Origin: Gambelia wislizenii
Taxonomy: Eukaryota; Chordata; Lepidosauria; Squamata; Crotaphytidae
Reading direction: 5' to 3'
Length of the DNA: 64,000 nucleotides
Assembly (NCBI GenBank): GCA_030847615.1
Contig: JAUMIR010000005.1
Coordinates: 105,801,116 to 105,865,115 of the forward strand
The translations under genes were made by a program, and so were the position numbers. This document shows positions 1 to 9,985 of the stretch, in pieces (position 1 is the first letter of the stretch; every line of letters begins with the position of its first letter). Below the pieces are notes generated by a model. That model made no database searches and was not told the DNA's origin. It saw only the letters and a program-made list of their open reading frames with translations.

Positions 1-21
1 TTGATTTAGACTCCCCCATTC

Positions 22-23
<2 letters not shown>

Positions 24-53
<30 letters not shown>

Positions 54-54
54 T
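24..54. repeat. (TAA)n microsatellite
   Basis: About ten uninterrupted TAA units. It abuts a minus-strand LINE 3' end, so it is probably the expanded 3' tail of that element. Confidence 0.85.
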
Positions 55-540
55 ACCTACCTTTCTCCCAATATAGGGGCTCAAGGCAGCTAATAGTGAG
101 TTTAAAACAATACAAAAAATTAAAATTATAAATATAAATATGAAATTTAAAAAACAGATTAAACAATTTATAGTATTAAAGCATTTAGAAACATTGAAAA
201 TGTTAAAATACAATAAAACTATATACACCTTAAAAACAAACTGTACAGCTTGTACAAGCCCAGCCCCCATCAGACTGAAAATGCCTGATGGCACAAGAAT
301 GTTTGTACTTGTTGCCGAAAAGAGAGCAGAGATGGGCCCACCCTGGCCTCTCTAGGGAGGGAGTTCTAAAGTCTAGGAGCAGCCACCAAGAAGGCCCTCT
401 CCCTCGTTCCCAGCAAATGAGCCCGAGAGGGTGGTGGGACAGAGAGAGGGGCCTCTCCAAATGATCTAAGAGCTCTAATGGGCTCATGAAGGGAAATATG
501 ATCCTTCAAATAACCTAGACGCTGACCATATAGTTTTACA
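55..540 (-). mobile_element. LINE 3' region, family X copy 1 (CR1/L2 group)
   Basis: Read on the minus strand this ends in a motif like 'cctatattgggagaaaggt' followed by the TAA tail, a common squamate LINE end. The part at 330-480 ('agggagggagttctaaag', 'agcagccaccaagaaggccct') resembles the stretch at 15480-15570, which belongs to a LINE whose RT shows YADDTQL further on. No intact coding frame remains. The clade is inferred from memory of squamate repeats, not from a search. Confidence 0.55.
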
Positions 541-1496
541 AAACAAACTGCTTTTGAAATTCAAGGAAGCAGTTTGCTACTATACACAAGGACAAAGTAT
601 TTTAAAAAGCAACAGGTGTGTGTGTTTATGTGTGTGAGAGAAAGGATGGAACTTCATTAACTTCATTAACTTTGCACAATCTCTTTGTGAGAACCCATGT
701 AGCTCTTTGGATCCTGCCCAAAATCATTCAATGTGATGCTTACTCAAACCAAAACTCACTTCATATATACAGAGCAATACAGCTAAGATCCCTTCAGTAT
801 TCATGACCTAAATTTATTTTTTCAAAAAAAGGTTCCCTGCTGTTGTTTGAATAAATATAAGCATAAGTCATGAATTATAGTCTCTTTCTTTCATAAGACA
901 GATGAGACTGTGTTTAATGTTTTTTACTCACTTTCAATTCAGCAAGTAAGAGATTTGTGAGGAGAAAAAGAAAGGGTTATATCTCATTCCACAAACATTT
1001 CTGTATCAATGAAGCTATAATTTAAATGAAGAAAATAAGGACTGACGAAACCACCTTAGAAATTCTACAGAGAAAACTCTGGAGAAGAAAACATGAATCA
1101 CATGTTAATAGTAGCAATGATGGAAGGCCAAAATAACTGTATCAATACTCCACAGCAACATAAGCCTCATGCTGGAAGCAAGTTATGAAAGGAGAGATCA
1201 GATGGGAAATCAAACTTGGAAATAATATGAAACTTGCACTAAGGAATTTACTGCCTTAAGCAACCACCTCAAAGGATTCTGCAGGGATAGGGTAAAATTT
1301 AAATAAAGTTACAGAAAAATATGACTGCTTTCTGTTTTCTGGTTACTTGGATAATCATTTAAAGCCAGTTTCTTTGTATGGTTTGAAAGGAGACAACTGA
1401 AAACTTACAAAAAAGGTTCACTGTGAAAACGCCTGGTTTGTGACCGTAGCAGACTGACATGCTATCACCAAGGGCTTGTCTATACAGCAAAAATAC
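541..1496. other. No gene seen
   Basis: AT-rich sequence with a short TG/GA run near 617-645. No long frame, splice-flanked exon or recognisable repeat family was found. A motif 'gggcttgtctatacagc' at about 1473-1489 resembles the ends of the hAT-like elements at 9083 and 58261, so a degraded MITE end may lie here. Confidence 0.4.
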
Positions 1497-1923
1497 TATC
1501 AGGAGTTAGAGACTGAACTCCATTATAAAATGGCCAAACAACTGCAGAGTCATGCTGAGTCATAATGGTTGACTCCATGAACTGCCTAGTCTTCCTTAGC
1601 TACAGAAGGAGGGTTCTTATTGGTGTGTAAGATCATGTGACTGAGTAAGCCAATGCCCTGTAACTGTGTATATGGGAGGGCTCAGAGCAGAGCTCACTCT
1701 TCTTCCTGTGAGTGCTGAGGCCTGGTGAAGCAGTTTCTCCCTGAATTGTAAATATTTGTACATGTTGCAACTGCTTGACTTTGAAGATAAAAGTGACTCC
1801 TGCTTTTTGGATGTCAAACACTCTATGTGAGAGTATTCTTGGGAACAGGTGGCTATTAAGTCTTCTGAGATAGGGGTTTTTTTTGTTTCTGCTGGGGATT
1901 GAGTGTCCTATCATCCCCTGACA
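1497..1923 (+). repeat. Probable 5' LTR of Copia-1
   Basis: The stretch begins TATCAGG (expected TGTCAGG) and ends CCTGACA, the short inverted repeat expected at LTR edges. It sits directly before a primer-binding site and about 210 bp before the gag start. The first ~25 bases can be aligned by eye with 7130-7154 at the other end of the element. The rest of the two LTRs does not align by eye, so the assignment rests on the ends and context. Confidence 0.6.
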
Positions 1924-1924
1924 A

Positions 1925-1940
1925 TGGTTATGTGCCCAGC
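1925..1940 (+). promoter_or_regulatory. Copia-1 primer-binding site (tRNA-iMet anticodon region)
   Basis: TGGTTATGTGCCCAGC is complementary, apart from two mismatches, to the anticodon stem-loop of vertebrate initiator tRNA-Met (CTGGGCCCATAACCC). Copia-type elements prime with a half tRNA cut in the anticodon loop, so this position is expected. It starts one base after the LTR end. Confidence 0.7.
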
Positions 1941-2136
1941 TGATTGATCTCAGATTAGATAAGGTACACCCTGAAAAGTTCCCAGAAACTCTTTTGTTTT
2001 GAGTGTTTTGGCTAGTTGGCTGAGAAACAGTTAAGTTTCAGCCAGGCTCTGTAATATCTTCAAGTAACCTTGAAGTGCTGCCAGCTGCCAGCTGATTCTG
2101 TTTAATAGTTGGCGAATTGTTGACTCAATCAGCAGA

Positions 2137-3455
2137 ATGGCAGATAACAATTTCGTCCGCTTTGAAAAGCTGGCTGATGGAAATTATTCAGCATGGAGTT
2201 TATACATGGAGGCTTTATTAATTAAGGACAATTTGTGGCATGTTTTGGAGAATGAAAGTATGATCCCAGAGGGTTCAGAAGATGAAATAGCAGTGTTCAG
2301 GCTAGCAGACCAGAAGGCTAGAGCTGCAATTCTCTTATCGTTCAGCCCCTCCCAGTTAATACATGCGGCCCCAGCAAAGTCAGCCTTCCAGCTTTGGGCA
2401 GCTTTGAAAACAGTCCACCAGAATTCATCCTGCCTCTCAGAGATGATATAGACTAAGAGACTTTATAACACAAAGCTCTGCCATGGAGGCTGTGTCAAAG
2501 CCCATTTGGAGGAAATGAGGCAGCTGTTCCAGGAGGTGGCTAATAGAGGAGTGGACATTCCAGAAGCCCATATGTGTTTTATTTTATCGGGAAGTTTACC
2601 AAAGGAATGGGGTTTCCTTATGTACAGTCTGCAAACTATCAGGGAACGTGATTTGTCTGTAGACCTGGTAGCTGGGTGCATTCTGGAGGAATCCAACACC
2701 AGGAATTTGACTCCTTGTTGGAAGGGAGTAAACAGCCACAGATTACCAGACACCATCAGGAGAGCACTGAAACAGAGGCATCTGTGGAGAAGGGAGCCTG
2801 CAGCTAGGTGAAATGCTGTTTCAGATGCAAAAAACCTGGGCATTTTCAGAAGGATTATAAGTTGCCTGCACCAGATAGGAGGGGTGCATTCTCTCAGGCT
2901 GCAAGCCATGCCTTGGTAGCAAAGCATCATCCTGATGGTCCTGAGGGAAGAATTTGGTTACTTGATAGTGGGGCCATGTAAAATATGGTTAATGATTTAC
3001 AGCTGTTAAGCAATGTTAAAAATGCTTCCATAACCAAGATTACCCTTGCAGATGGTGCTCCCAGCAAGGTGCAGAAAATGGGCACTGCATATGTGCCATC
3101 TTTTGGTAAAGATTTTGAAAATGTGTTATGTGTTAGCAAACTAGAGAATTGTATATTGAATGTGTCCCAAATGACTACTGATGGTTATAAAGTGACATTT
3201 GATGGGGAATACTGTACAATAACAGAAAAGCATAACATGAATAATGTCTGTGCAAAAGGGATAAAGAAACATGGGTTGTATTACATGTTGCCTAAAGGGA
3301 AGGTGGCAAATGTGAACCCTGCAGAAAATGTGCCCCTACATGATAAGTGTTTCTACCACAGGCTAATGGGCCATGCTAGTTACAAAGGGTTAAAGGAGCT
3401 AGCAAATGTTTGCCCTGGTCTAAGCATGAAACACTGCCCAAAATTTTTAGACTGT
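2137..3455 (+). pseudogene. Copia-1 gag and protease remnant
   Basis: The frame starts at ATG 2137 and resembles the Copia-2 Gag N-terminus ('FEKLADGNYSAWSLYMEALL'). It is broken by a stop at 2449-2451; similarity resumes from about 2455 through 2811. The zinc-knuckle region at about 2815-2865 reads FRCKKPGHFQKDY, so the last Cys is lost. The protease motif survives as LLDSGAM followed by a stop at about 2979. The 2985-3455 part runs into the integrase HHCC region (MGHASYKG) and stops at the LINE insertion. Non-functional. Confidence 0.88.
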
Positions 3456-4395
3456 CTCTCTCTGGCTTTTCTTCGCAAACGAAGATTCAGGAAGGACTCA
3501 TCCCGCGCCTTCTGCAAGCGCGCTGATGACTAAAAAGGCCAATCCGAGATAAACAAGTCCGGTTGCAAAAAGTGCAGCAGAAGGTCTCCTTGGGTGATGT
3601 TTTTGGGTTGTGATTCTTTCTGCGTTGTCGTTTCTCTTCAAGACTTGTTCGTCGTGAGTTCTCAAATAAGGCTGCAGCATTGTGGATAGTGCGTCTCCAT
3701 GCCTCCCGATGTGAGGCCAGGGCGGACCACCGTTGGTGATCAATCTGGCCAAGCCTGAGATGTTGTTTCAGGGAGTCCTTGTATCGCTTTTTTGGAGCGC
3801 CCCTCCCACGCTGACCCGTGGCGAGTTCACCGTAGAGTAGTATTTTTGGGAGGCGATGGTCCTCCATCCTAGAAACGTGCCCTGCCCAGCGCAGCTGTGT
3901 TCTCAATATCATGGCCTCAATGCTGGTGATCCCTGCTTGTTCAAGGACAGCAACATTCGTCACATAGTCAGTCCAGTGTATATTTAGGATTGTGCGTATA
4001 CAGCGCTGATGAAAGCGCTCGAGGAGTCGTAGGTGGTGGCGATAGGTAACCCATGTTTCAGATCCATAAAGGAGGATAGACAGTACGATGGCTCTATACA
4101 CACTGATTTTTGTGCTTTGCCTCAGGTGTTTATTGCTCCAGACTCTTTTGTGGAGTCTTCCAAATGCACTATATGCCTTTGCTAATCTGTGATCGATCTC
4201 TTTGTCAATCTTGGCATCTGAGGAGATGATGCTTCCCAGGTAGGTGAACTGCTGAACGGACTTGAGCACTGATTTGCCGACGGCAATGTGGGGATGGTGG
4301 TGTTCGTCCTGTGGTGCAGGCTGGTAAAGAACTTCTGTTTTCTTCAGGTTGACTTCTAGCCCAAACAGCTCTGCAGCTGTTGCAAAGCAGGACGC
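3456..4395 (-). mobile_element. LINE family W, copy 1 (5'-truncated), inserted in Copia-1
   Basis: The insertion interrupts Copia-1 between LDC and the continuing VCRKVKVKALP, in the integrase zinc-binding region. On the minus strand it ends in a hairpin CTTCG-TTTG-CGAAG followed by AAAAGCCAGAGAGAG. The same 3' end is seen at 20745-20800 and 31234-31262, so it is the family's true end. The 5' side is truncated within the RT gene. Flanks share only a few bases (gactgt / gacgctgt), so the target duplication is unclear. Confidence 0.85.
3487..4392 (-). pseudogene. LINE W1 reverse transcriptase C-terminus
   Basis: About 300 codons without a stop cover the end of a non-LTR RT. They include the KTEVLYQP and FTYLGSIISSDAKIDKEI thumb region, VYRAIVLSILLYGSETW, the RTQLRWAGHVSRM region, and a C-terminal CX2CX12HX3C finger (CTFCNRTCLSRIGLFSHQRAC). 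Such proteins are often auto-annotated in vertebrates as craniofacial development protein 2-like; they are LINE-derived. The RT catalytic core and endonuclease are missing through 5' truncation. The open frame suggests a fairly recent insertion. The clade (Ingi/Vingi-like or RTE-like) is not settled. Confidence 0.8.
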
Positions 4396-5258
4396 TGTGC
4401 AGTGTGCAGAAAAGTTAAGGTGAAGGCTTTGCCTATTGCCAAAAAACCCCAGTGTGTCACCAAGAGACCGTTTGAAGTTGTCCATGCTGATTTAACAGGC
4501 CCCTGTAAGCCCACTGAAGGGGGTAACCACTATTTATTTGTGATAGTGGACAAACACACTAAGTACACCTACGTATACTTACTGAAGGAGAAAAGTCAGG
4601 CTGCAGACAGGTTCCATAAGTGGGTGAACACAGTGGAATGGGAATTTCCTTCTCATAAGGTTTCCAATCTAGTGACGGATATCCAACAGTCTGCAGACCT
4701 GGATGCATAGGAGGGGCATTAGACACAAGACCACAAACCCAGCATCTCCAGGGGAGGATGGGCTTGCAGAAAGGAAAATTGGGATGTTGAAGTGCATGAT
4801 GGAGTGCAAGATGGAAGATGCACAAGCCCCAGCTGGGCTGTGGGGGGAGGCAGTGAAAACTGCTGCTTACTATTTAAATAGACTGTGGATGTCTAGTGTC
4901 AACCAGACCCCATATTGTCTATTGTATGGTAGAGCACCAAACCTCAAGCACCTGAGGATTTTTGGACAGTATGCAAATGTACTTATTCACCTGAGCCTAA
5001 GGAAGCCTGGGCAGCCTAAAACCAGGAAGCTGTGTTTCCTAGGCTATGAGAGTAATAAGTATGTGTTTTCTCTCCATCCTGGAAAGGTGGTGTTCTCCAG
5101 GAGTGCAAAATTTGAAATGCACTCAGGGTGGGACAGATTGCATTGCAATCAGGAGGTGTTTGTTCCCTTGGGGAGGAATGTGCCAACAACTCCCGAAAGT
5201 CCTACGAATGGCAGAGTGGTAATGCCTGATGGTGAAGGGGAGACAGGAAGAAAAGCCT
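4396..5258 (+). pseudogene. Copia-1 integrase remnant
   Basis: After the LINE insertion the frame resumes with VCRKVKVKALPIAKK, then VVHADLTGPC (first catalytic Asp region) and FVIVDKHTKY. A frameshift and stop fall near 4680-4712, where Copia-2 has TDRGGEF. The second part continues in another frame with GEDGLAERKIG (third catalytic acidic residue) and the GYESNKYVF/SRSAKFEMHSGWD C-terminal region, ending at a stop at 5258-5260. Broken and non-functional. Confidence 0.87.
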
Positions 5259-5374
5259 GACACTTCACATGCCACTCCAACACACACACACCACCACAAA
5301 CAAGTATTGAGCTTGATTGACACAGGAGAGATAGCAGCAGCAGTGCAAGTGAGGATGAGTCAGACAGAACTAGG

Positions 5375-7003
5375 GTGCTCATTCCCAGAAGGTCAACGAG
5401 GATCAGAAAGGCACCTGACAGGTTTGTTGTTCAGGAGGCCAGGTTGTGCAATGTCATGGCTGAGCAACCTGCAAGTTTTCAGGATCTCCTAAAACTTCCC
5501 CAGGAAGAGCAGGAGAAGTGGAATTCAGCCATGGACTCTGAGTTCGAGTCACTGGTTGAGAGGAAAGTGTTCCAGATAGTAGAGAGGCCTAAAGATCAAA
5601 ACATTGTTGGTTGCAGGTGGGTGTACAAGCTTAAGGACATGCCTGATGGGACACAAAAGTGTAAGGCATGCTTAGTTGTGAAAGGCTTTTCGCAGGAGCG
5701 CTACACCAATTTTGACAAAACTTTTTCACTCACAGCAAAGCCAGAAAGTCTTAGGTTAGTGTTAGCTGTAGCAGCCAAGACACAGATGGTTGTGCAACAC
5801 TTGGACTTTGAAACAGCATACCTGAATGCTGATTTTGAAGAGACAATATTCATGGAACAGGCCCCAGGGTATGACAGTGCAGGTGAGAGCAAGGTGTACT
5901 TGTTGCACAAAGTGCTCTACAACTTAAAGCAAAGCACATGTTGCTGGAACAAGTGCATACACCAAGTTTTGGTGTCACTAGGTTACACAAGGAGCGTCAC
6001 GGACACCTGTGTGTATACCAAGGGAGCAGGTGACAATGCTATCATGCTAGTTATCTATGTGGACAACCTTTGTGTGGCAGCAAAGAGTGCCAGTGATGTC
6101 AAGAAAGTGCAGGTAGAGTTAGAAAGCCAGTTCAAGTTGAAGTACTTAGGCAGCCTGAGATATTATTTAGGTGTAGAGGTAGAAAGAACCGGTTTTGGAG
6201 AATTTTTCCTAAGCCAGAAGAAGAAGACTGACAGTCTTGTGGCGAAGTGTGGGCTTAGTGAGGCCAAAGTGGTCAGGACACCAATGACCACTGATTTTGT
6301 GAACTTGGAGACAGAACAGGGGTTTGAAAGACCAGATCTGTACCACTCAGTGGTTGGCAGTCTGTTGTTTATTGCAAACAATACAAGGCCTGACATTAGT
6401 TTGGCAGTTGGGGTGCTCAGTAGGAAAGTCTCCAAGCCAAGAAGAGCAGATTGGGACGCCCTGAAGAGGCTTGTTAGATTTCTCAAGGGGACCAGGGATG
6501 TGCGTTTGAAGCTGACAGGAAGTCAGGTGACCGTGGAGTGCTATGTGGACAGCTCTTTTGCAGCTGAGACTTCAGACAGGAAGCCAGTGACCGGATTGGT
6601 GGTCAGATATGCAGAGAGCTCCACAGTGTGGAGATCAAGAAAGCAGAACTGTGTGGCCATTAGTACCACTGAAGTTGAATTTGCAGCCTTGTCTGAGATG
6701 GCAAGTGAGGTACAATGGATAAGATAGATGCTTGCAGACCTAGGGGAGCCATGCCAAATGCCTGTTGAGGTGTACGAGGACTCACAAGCCTGCATAGCAA
6801 TGGCAGAAGCATAAAATCTGAAATGTAGGACAAAATACATTGCGGTGCGTTACCAAAATGTGAGGCAGTTAATACAGAAAGTTGTCTTGTGTTTGAAGTA
6901 CTATCCATCAGAGGACAATGTTGCAGACCTGCTCACAAAAGCCTTTCCAGCAGGAAGCCATGAGGAGATGGCAAAGAGGCTGGGCCTTGCCACTAGTGTG
7001 TAA
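5375..7003 (+). pseudogene. Copia-1 reverse transcriptase-RNase H remnant
   Basis: One frame from 5375 to 7003 carries the Copia RT: WVYKLKDMPDGTQKCKA, HLDFETAYLNADFEE and VIYVDNLCVAAKS, where the canonical YVDD has become YVDN. RNase H follows (CYVDSSFAAE, ISTTEVEFAALSEM). Two in-frame stops occur, TAG at 6725-6727 and TAA at 6812-6814, and the C-terminus DLLTKAFPAG still reads through to 7003. The loss of the catalytic Asp and the stops mean no activity. Confidence 0.9.
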
Positions 7004-7120
7004 AGTGAAAGGTCAAAAAAGGGAAAGGTTAACTGACAGACGATTGATGTCTAACAATGTATGTGTATGATGTTATATTGCAATGATAACATGTGTCCTG
7101 TGCAGTAGTTTGACCATTTT

Positions 7121-7129
7121 GGAGGGGAG
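7121..7129 (+). promoter_or_regulatory. Copia-1 polypurine tract
   Basis: GGAGGGGAG lies immediately before TGTCAGG, the LTR start. Copia-2 has GGAGGGGAT in the same place, supporting it as the plus-strand primer site. Confidence 0.75.
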
Positions 7130-7204
7130 TGTCAGGAATTGGTGACTGAACCCATGTTGGATTTTCTACATAGTGATAGTGCACTGAGGTGATGAAACAG
7201 CCTC
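7130..7204 (+). repeat. Copia-1 3' LTR start (truncated)
   Basis: It starts TGTCAGGAATTGGTGACTGAA, matching the 5' LTR start at 1497 with several changes. Similarity fades after about 25-75 bases and a T-rich run begins near 7205, so most of the LTR is lost or unrecognisable. Confidence 0.55.
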
Positions 7205-7620
7205 TTTTTTTTGTTTTTTCTGTTTATTTAAGCAGAAGATTGTACTTCTGCACCTTGAATATCCTTTTTTTCTAAAAAAAAAAACCTCTTCAATAGCTGC
7301 AACCAGTGACAATAAAAATGCAAATAATTCACTTGCGCCTGCGACCTTGATTTGCAGGCATGCTCATTTGAACAACAAACGCATATGGCTTCGGATGTCT
7401 GCGATCCTGAAAAAAAAAGTGGAGACAAATGAAAGCTGCTGCAAAATACCATTAGTGTGCATCAATCCACATTTTATTGCCTTGCATAAACAAGCCTCAA
7501 GAAGGAAGAAGATTATACCTATCTTTTGTGTGTGTGAAATTTGGGCTGAAATTTTTATTTGCCCCTAATGCAGAAGAAAATTCCTTTGCGATAGAAAGGG
7601 AAGGGACACTTCAAACACCT
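7205..7620. other. No gene seen
   Basis: T- and A-rich runs (7205-7235, 7266-7290) and sequence without a recognised family. Nothing supports a gene. Confidence 0.4.
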
Positions 7621-8024
7621 CCAGATCCCAATTATCTACCTAGGCCATGGTGAAGCCAAGTCTATGGATCTTGGTGCAGTAGAAGGCTCCCAACTGTTGC
7701 CCTAGATGGAGCCCTCTCTCTGGAATAGCTTGTCAGAAGAGATTCGATGGTTGCATATACTGTTTGAATTTAAAAGAGCATTAAAGACAAATCTCTTCTG
7801 GCAGGCCTATCCAGATGACTTTTAAACCGTGAATTTTAAACTGTTTTAATATATATTGGTTTTATTTGTTCTTTTAAACTGATATTGTGTTTTTTTATGT
7901 ATTTATGTATTTTTAACCATGTATTAATTGATATTAATTGTTTTATGTGGATGTGTTGTTCCCCACCTCGACCCATGGGGAGAGGTGGCTAAGAAATAAC
8001 AACAACAACAACAACAATAATAAA
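7621..8024 (+). mobile_element. L2-type LINE 3' end
   Basis: A decayed frame at about 7709-7826 reads LWNSLSEEIR...FKRALKTNLFWQAYPDDF, the usual end of a CR1/L2-group ORF2. It is followed by an AT-rich 3' UTR, the motif 'ccccacctcgacccatgggg' (7962-7981) and a CAA/TAA tail. The same end is seen in reverse at 19390-19625. Only the last few hundred bases survive. Confidence 0.8.
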
Positions 8025-9080
8025 TTCCCCTTCTAAATTTGTGCCTTGTTTTCCTCCCCCTCCTTTTACATACCCACTAACACCAAAAGAAGCCTAAGTG
8101 AGTGTAAATATGTATATAAATCAGATCTATATATACACCTCGCAGTGGTGTGGGGAAGGTAAAAACATGCTGAACCTTTAGTTGTAATTGGCATGATTTT
8201 TTTCCCCTTGGCCTCCAGTATGATACTCAGTGCATGCCTGGGATAAGTATGAATCCAAGTAGGCAGGGTGGGACATAATACCTTGGCCAACAGAGGCTAG
8301 AATACCCATCTCAATTCATTTCTCATAAGACATGAACTTGCATTTCATAAGATATCCAAGATTTAACAGCAGTCAATTTTCTTGACCATTGCCAGATCCA
8401 TTTTCCAATGTGGAGCCAGTGTGCTAGCTTGCATAGTGGCACAAAGCAATGAGGCCATCTGCCTATGAATCAGAAAAGCAGTCTGCATTTTAAAAATATC
8501 TGGGCTTGTCGTAATGAAATTCGTACACTTTAAAATCTACCACTAGCTCACTGATTCATCCCACTTGTCAGTGCTGAACATTACTATAAGCATTGTTAGA
8601 TAGCAGGACCTCCTCCATAACTAGCATTATGGCAGAGGTGGGCAACTGTACAAGGGCAGTTTAAGGGCTGCACCCCCACCCCCAACAGCACACTAAAATA
8701 CTTTCGTTTTCATCCTTCTCAAAATGGTGACCAGAAGTGACACCTTTTGGGAAGGACATGGACAAAATTTGAGGCATTTGGGAGTGAGGTGGGATTCTAA
8801 GGGGTGTGTCTGTGTGTGTGTGAGAGAGAGTTTTTAGTGCATCTTCACTCATGGGAGTTTGTAAAAAAAAAACACTTTTTTTAAAAAGAAAAAGAATGTT
8901 GGGGGCTTTGGGAGACTTAGCAGGGAGCTTGAGGACTGGAAATCCTTGTCAATTCTCTCTATATAAACAGACTACCAGGGCATACTACCATAGCCATTGA
9001 CATGGGTTCTGCACTAGGTAGATATGCACTGCCAGATATAGGAGCCTGGCTTTGAGTCTCCAGTTTTTGTGGACCATCTG
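8025..9080. other. No gene seen; possible MITE from about 8630
   Basis: No coding frame or exon was recognised. The stretch from about 8632 ('ggcagaggtgggcaact') resembles the start of common squamate hAT-like MITEs, but no matching far end was found. Short (GT)n(GA)n runs lie at 8806-8830. Confidence 0.35.
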
Positions 9081-9082
9081 CA

Positions 9083-9985
9083 GGGGCTTGTCTACACGAG
9101 CCCCCCAAAAAAACATAGTGCCCCACAGAAAAAGCAAATTACAGCAACTGCAACTTGTCTTAATGGTGGTTTTTTGCTCAGCAGCTCCCGTAAACGTCGC
9201 ATGATAGATGACAGCTCTGGTGCGGGGGTGGCAGAATGGCAATGGTGGTGGGGAGAAATGGGGAAGGGAGAGGAGGGCTCATTCACCCTCCTCCCTTCCT
9301 TCCCTCTTCGTGGCAATGGGTCAGCCATGAGGGTGGCATGGGAGAGGGGAAATGAGGAAAGAGAGGAGGGTGAGCGAGCCCTCTTTCCTTCGCTTTCCGT
9401 GGTGGCGGGGCAGCAATGAGGGTGGCACGGTGGGAATGGGGAAGGGAGAGGAGGGTGAGCGAGCCCTGCTCCCTTCCTTCGCTTTCCACGGCAGCAGGAC
9501 AACAGCGGCTGTGGCACTGGGGGTGGGCGCTGGGGAAGAGGAAGAGGTTGGCAGCCACTCTCCTACCTTCCCTGATCCCCATGGCAGTGGCAGACAGGGT
9601 GGGTGGGTGGGTGGTAATGACAGCCACCCATCTCCCTTCCCCATCCCTGATTGCTCCAGTAAAAAAATGGCTGCAACGGGCACTTGCCCTGTAACCCAGC
9701 CCCTCCCTCTGTGCTCATCCTGCCAATCAGGTTTGCGCTTCCTCTTGTATGGGGAAGTGATACGTATTGAATAGGTTGTCCTAATGAGCAGAAATGTGCA
9801 CCCTCATGTTGCTTTAAAAAAAAAAAGATGGGAAAAGCCACAAATGCTTTTCTTGTGTAAATGCTTTTTTGCTCTTTTTGCCCCCCTCCTTCACAATACA
9901 ATGAGACAACGTGGGATCCCATTAAGATAGCTCGTTTTCTGAGTGAATTCTGTGAGAGGTATTTTCACTGTGTGGACAACCCCCA
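9083..9985. mobile_element. hAT-like MITE candidate with internal minisatellite
   Basis: The left edge GGGGCTTGTCTACACGAG and the right edge CACTGTGTGGACAACCCCC form an imperfect terminal inverted repeat. A very similar left edge occurs at 58261. No clear 8-bp target duplication was found, so boundaries and class are tentative. The long overlapping frames in this block are byproducts of GC-rich repeats. Confidence 0.45.
9225..9500. repeat. GC-rich minisatellite, about three units
   Basis: Units of roughly 90 bases share 'atgagggtggca', 'gaagggagaggagggtgagcg' (near matches) and 'ttccttcgctttcc'. They are imperfect but clearly tandem (around 9232, 9327, 9416). Open frames on both strands here result from the repeat's composition. 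Confidence 0.7.

Larger units (their letters stand above)
1497..7204 (+). mobile_element. Copia-1, degraded Ty1/Copia LTR retrotransposon
   Basis: The order LTR, primer site, gag, protease, integrase, RT, RNase H, polypurine tract, LTR start is the Copia order (integrase before RT). The element carries in-frame stops, frameshifts and a 0.94-kb minus-strand LINE insertion at 3456-4395. Its proteins are alignable to Copia-2 in this window along the whole polyprotein but differ at a large share of positions, so it is a separate, older lineage. The 3' LTR appears truncated after about 75 bp. Confidence 0.92.

Noticed and set aside
3487..4485. Host gene related to craniofacial development protein 2
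   Set aside because: Such annotations are LINE reverse transcriptases. The frame lies inside Copia-1 and shares its ends with two other copies in the window.
9069..9922. Several overlapping frames of 90-140 codons on both strands
   Set aside because: They lie in a GC-rich minisatellite, are low-complexity (Pro/Ser/Gly/Arg-rich), overlap on both strands and lack homology or splice context.
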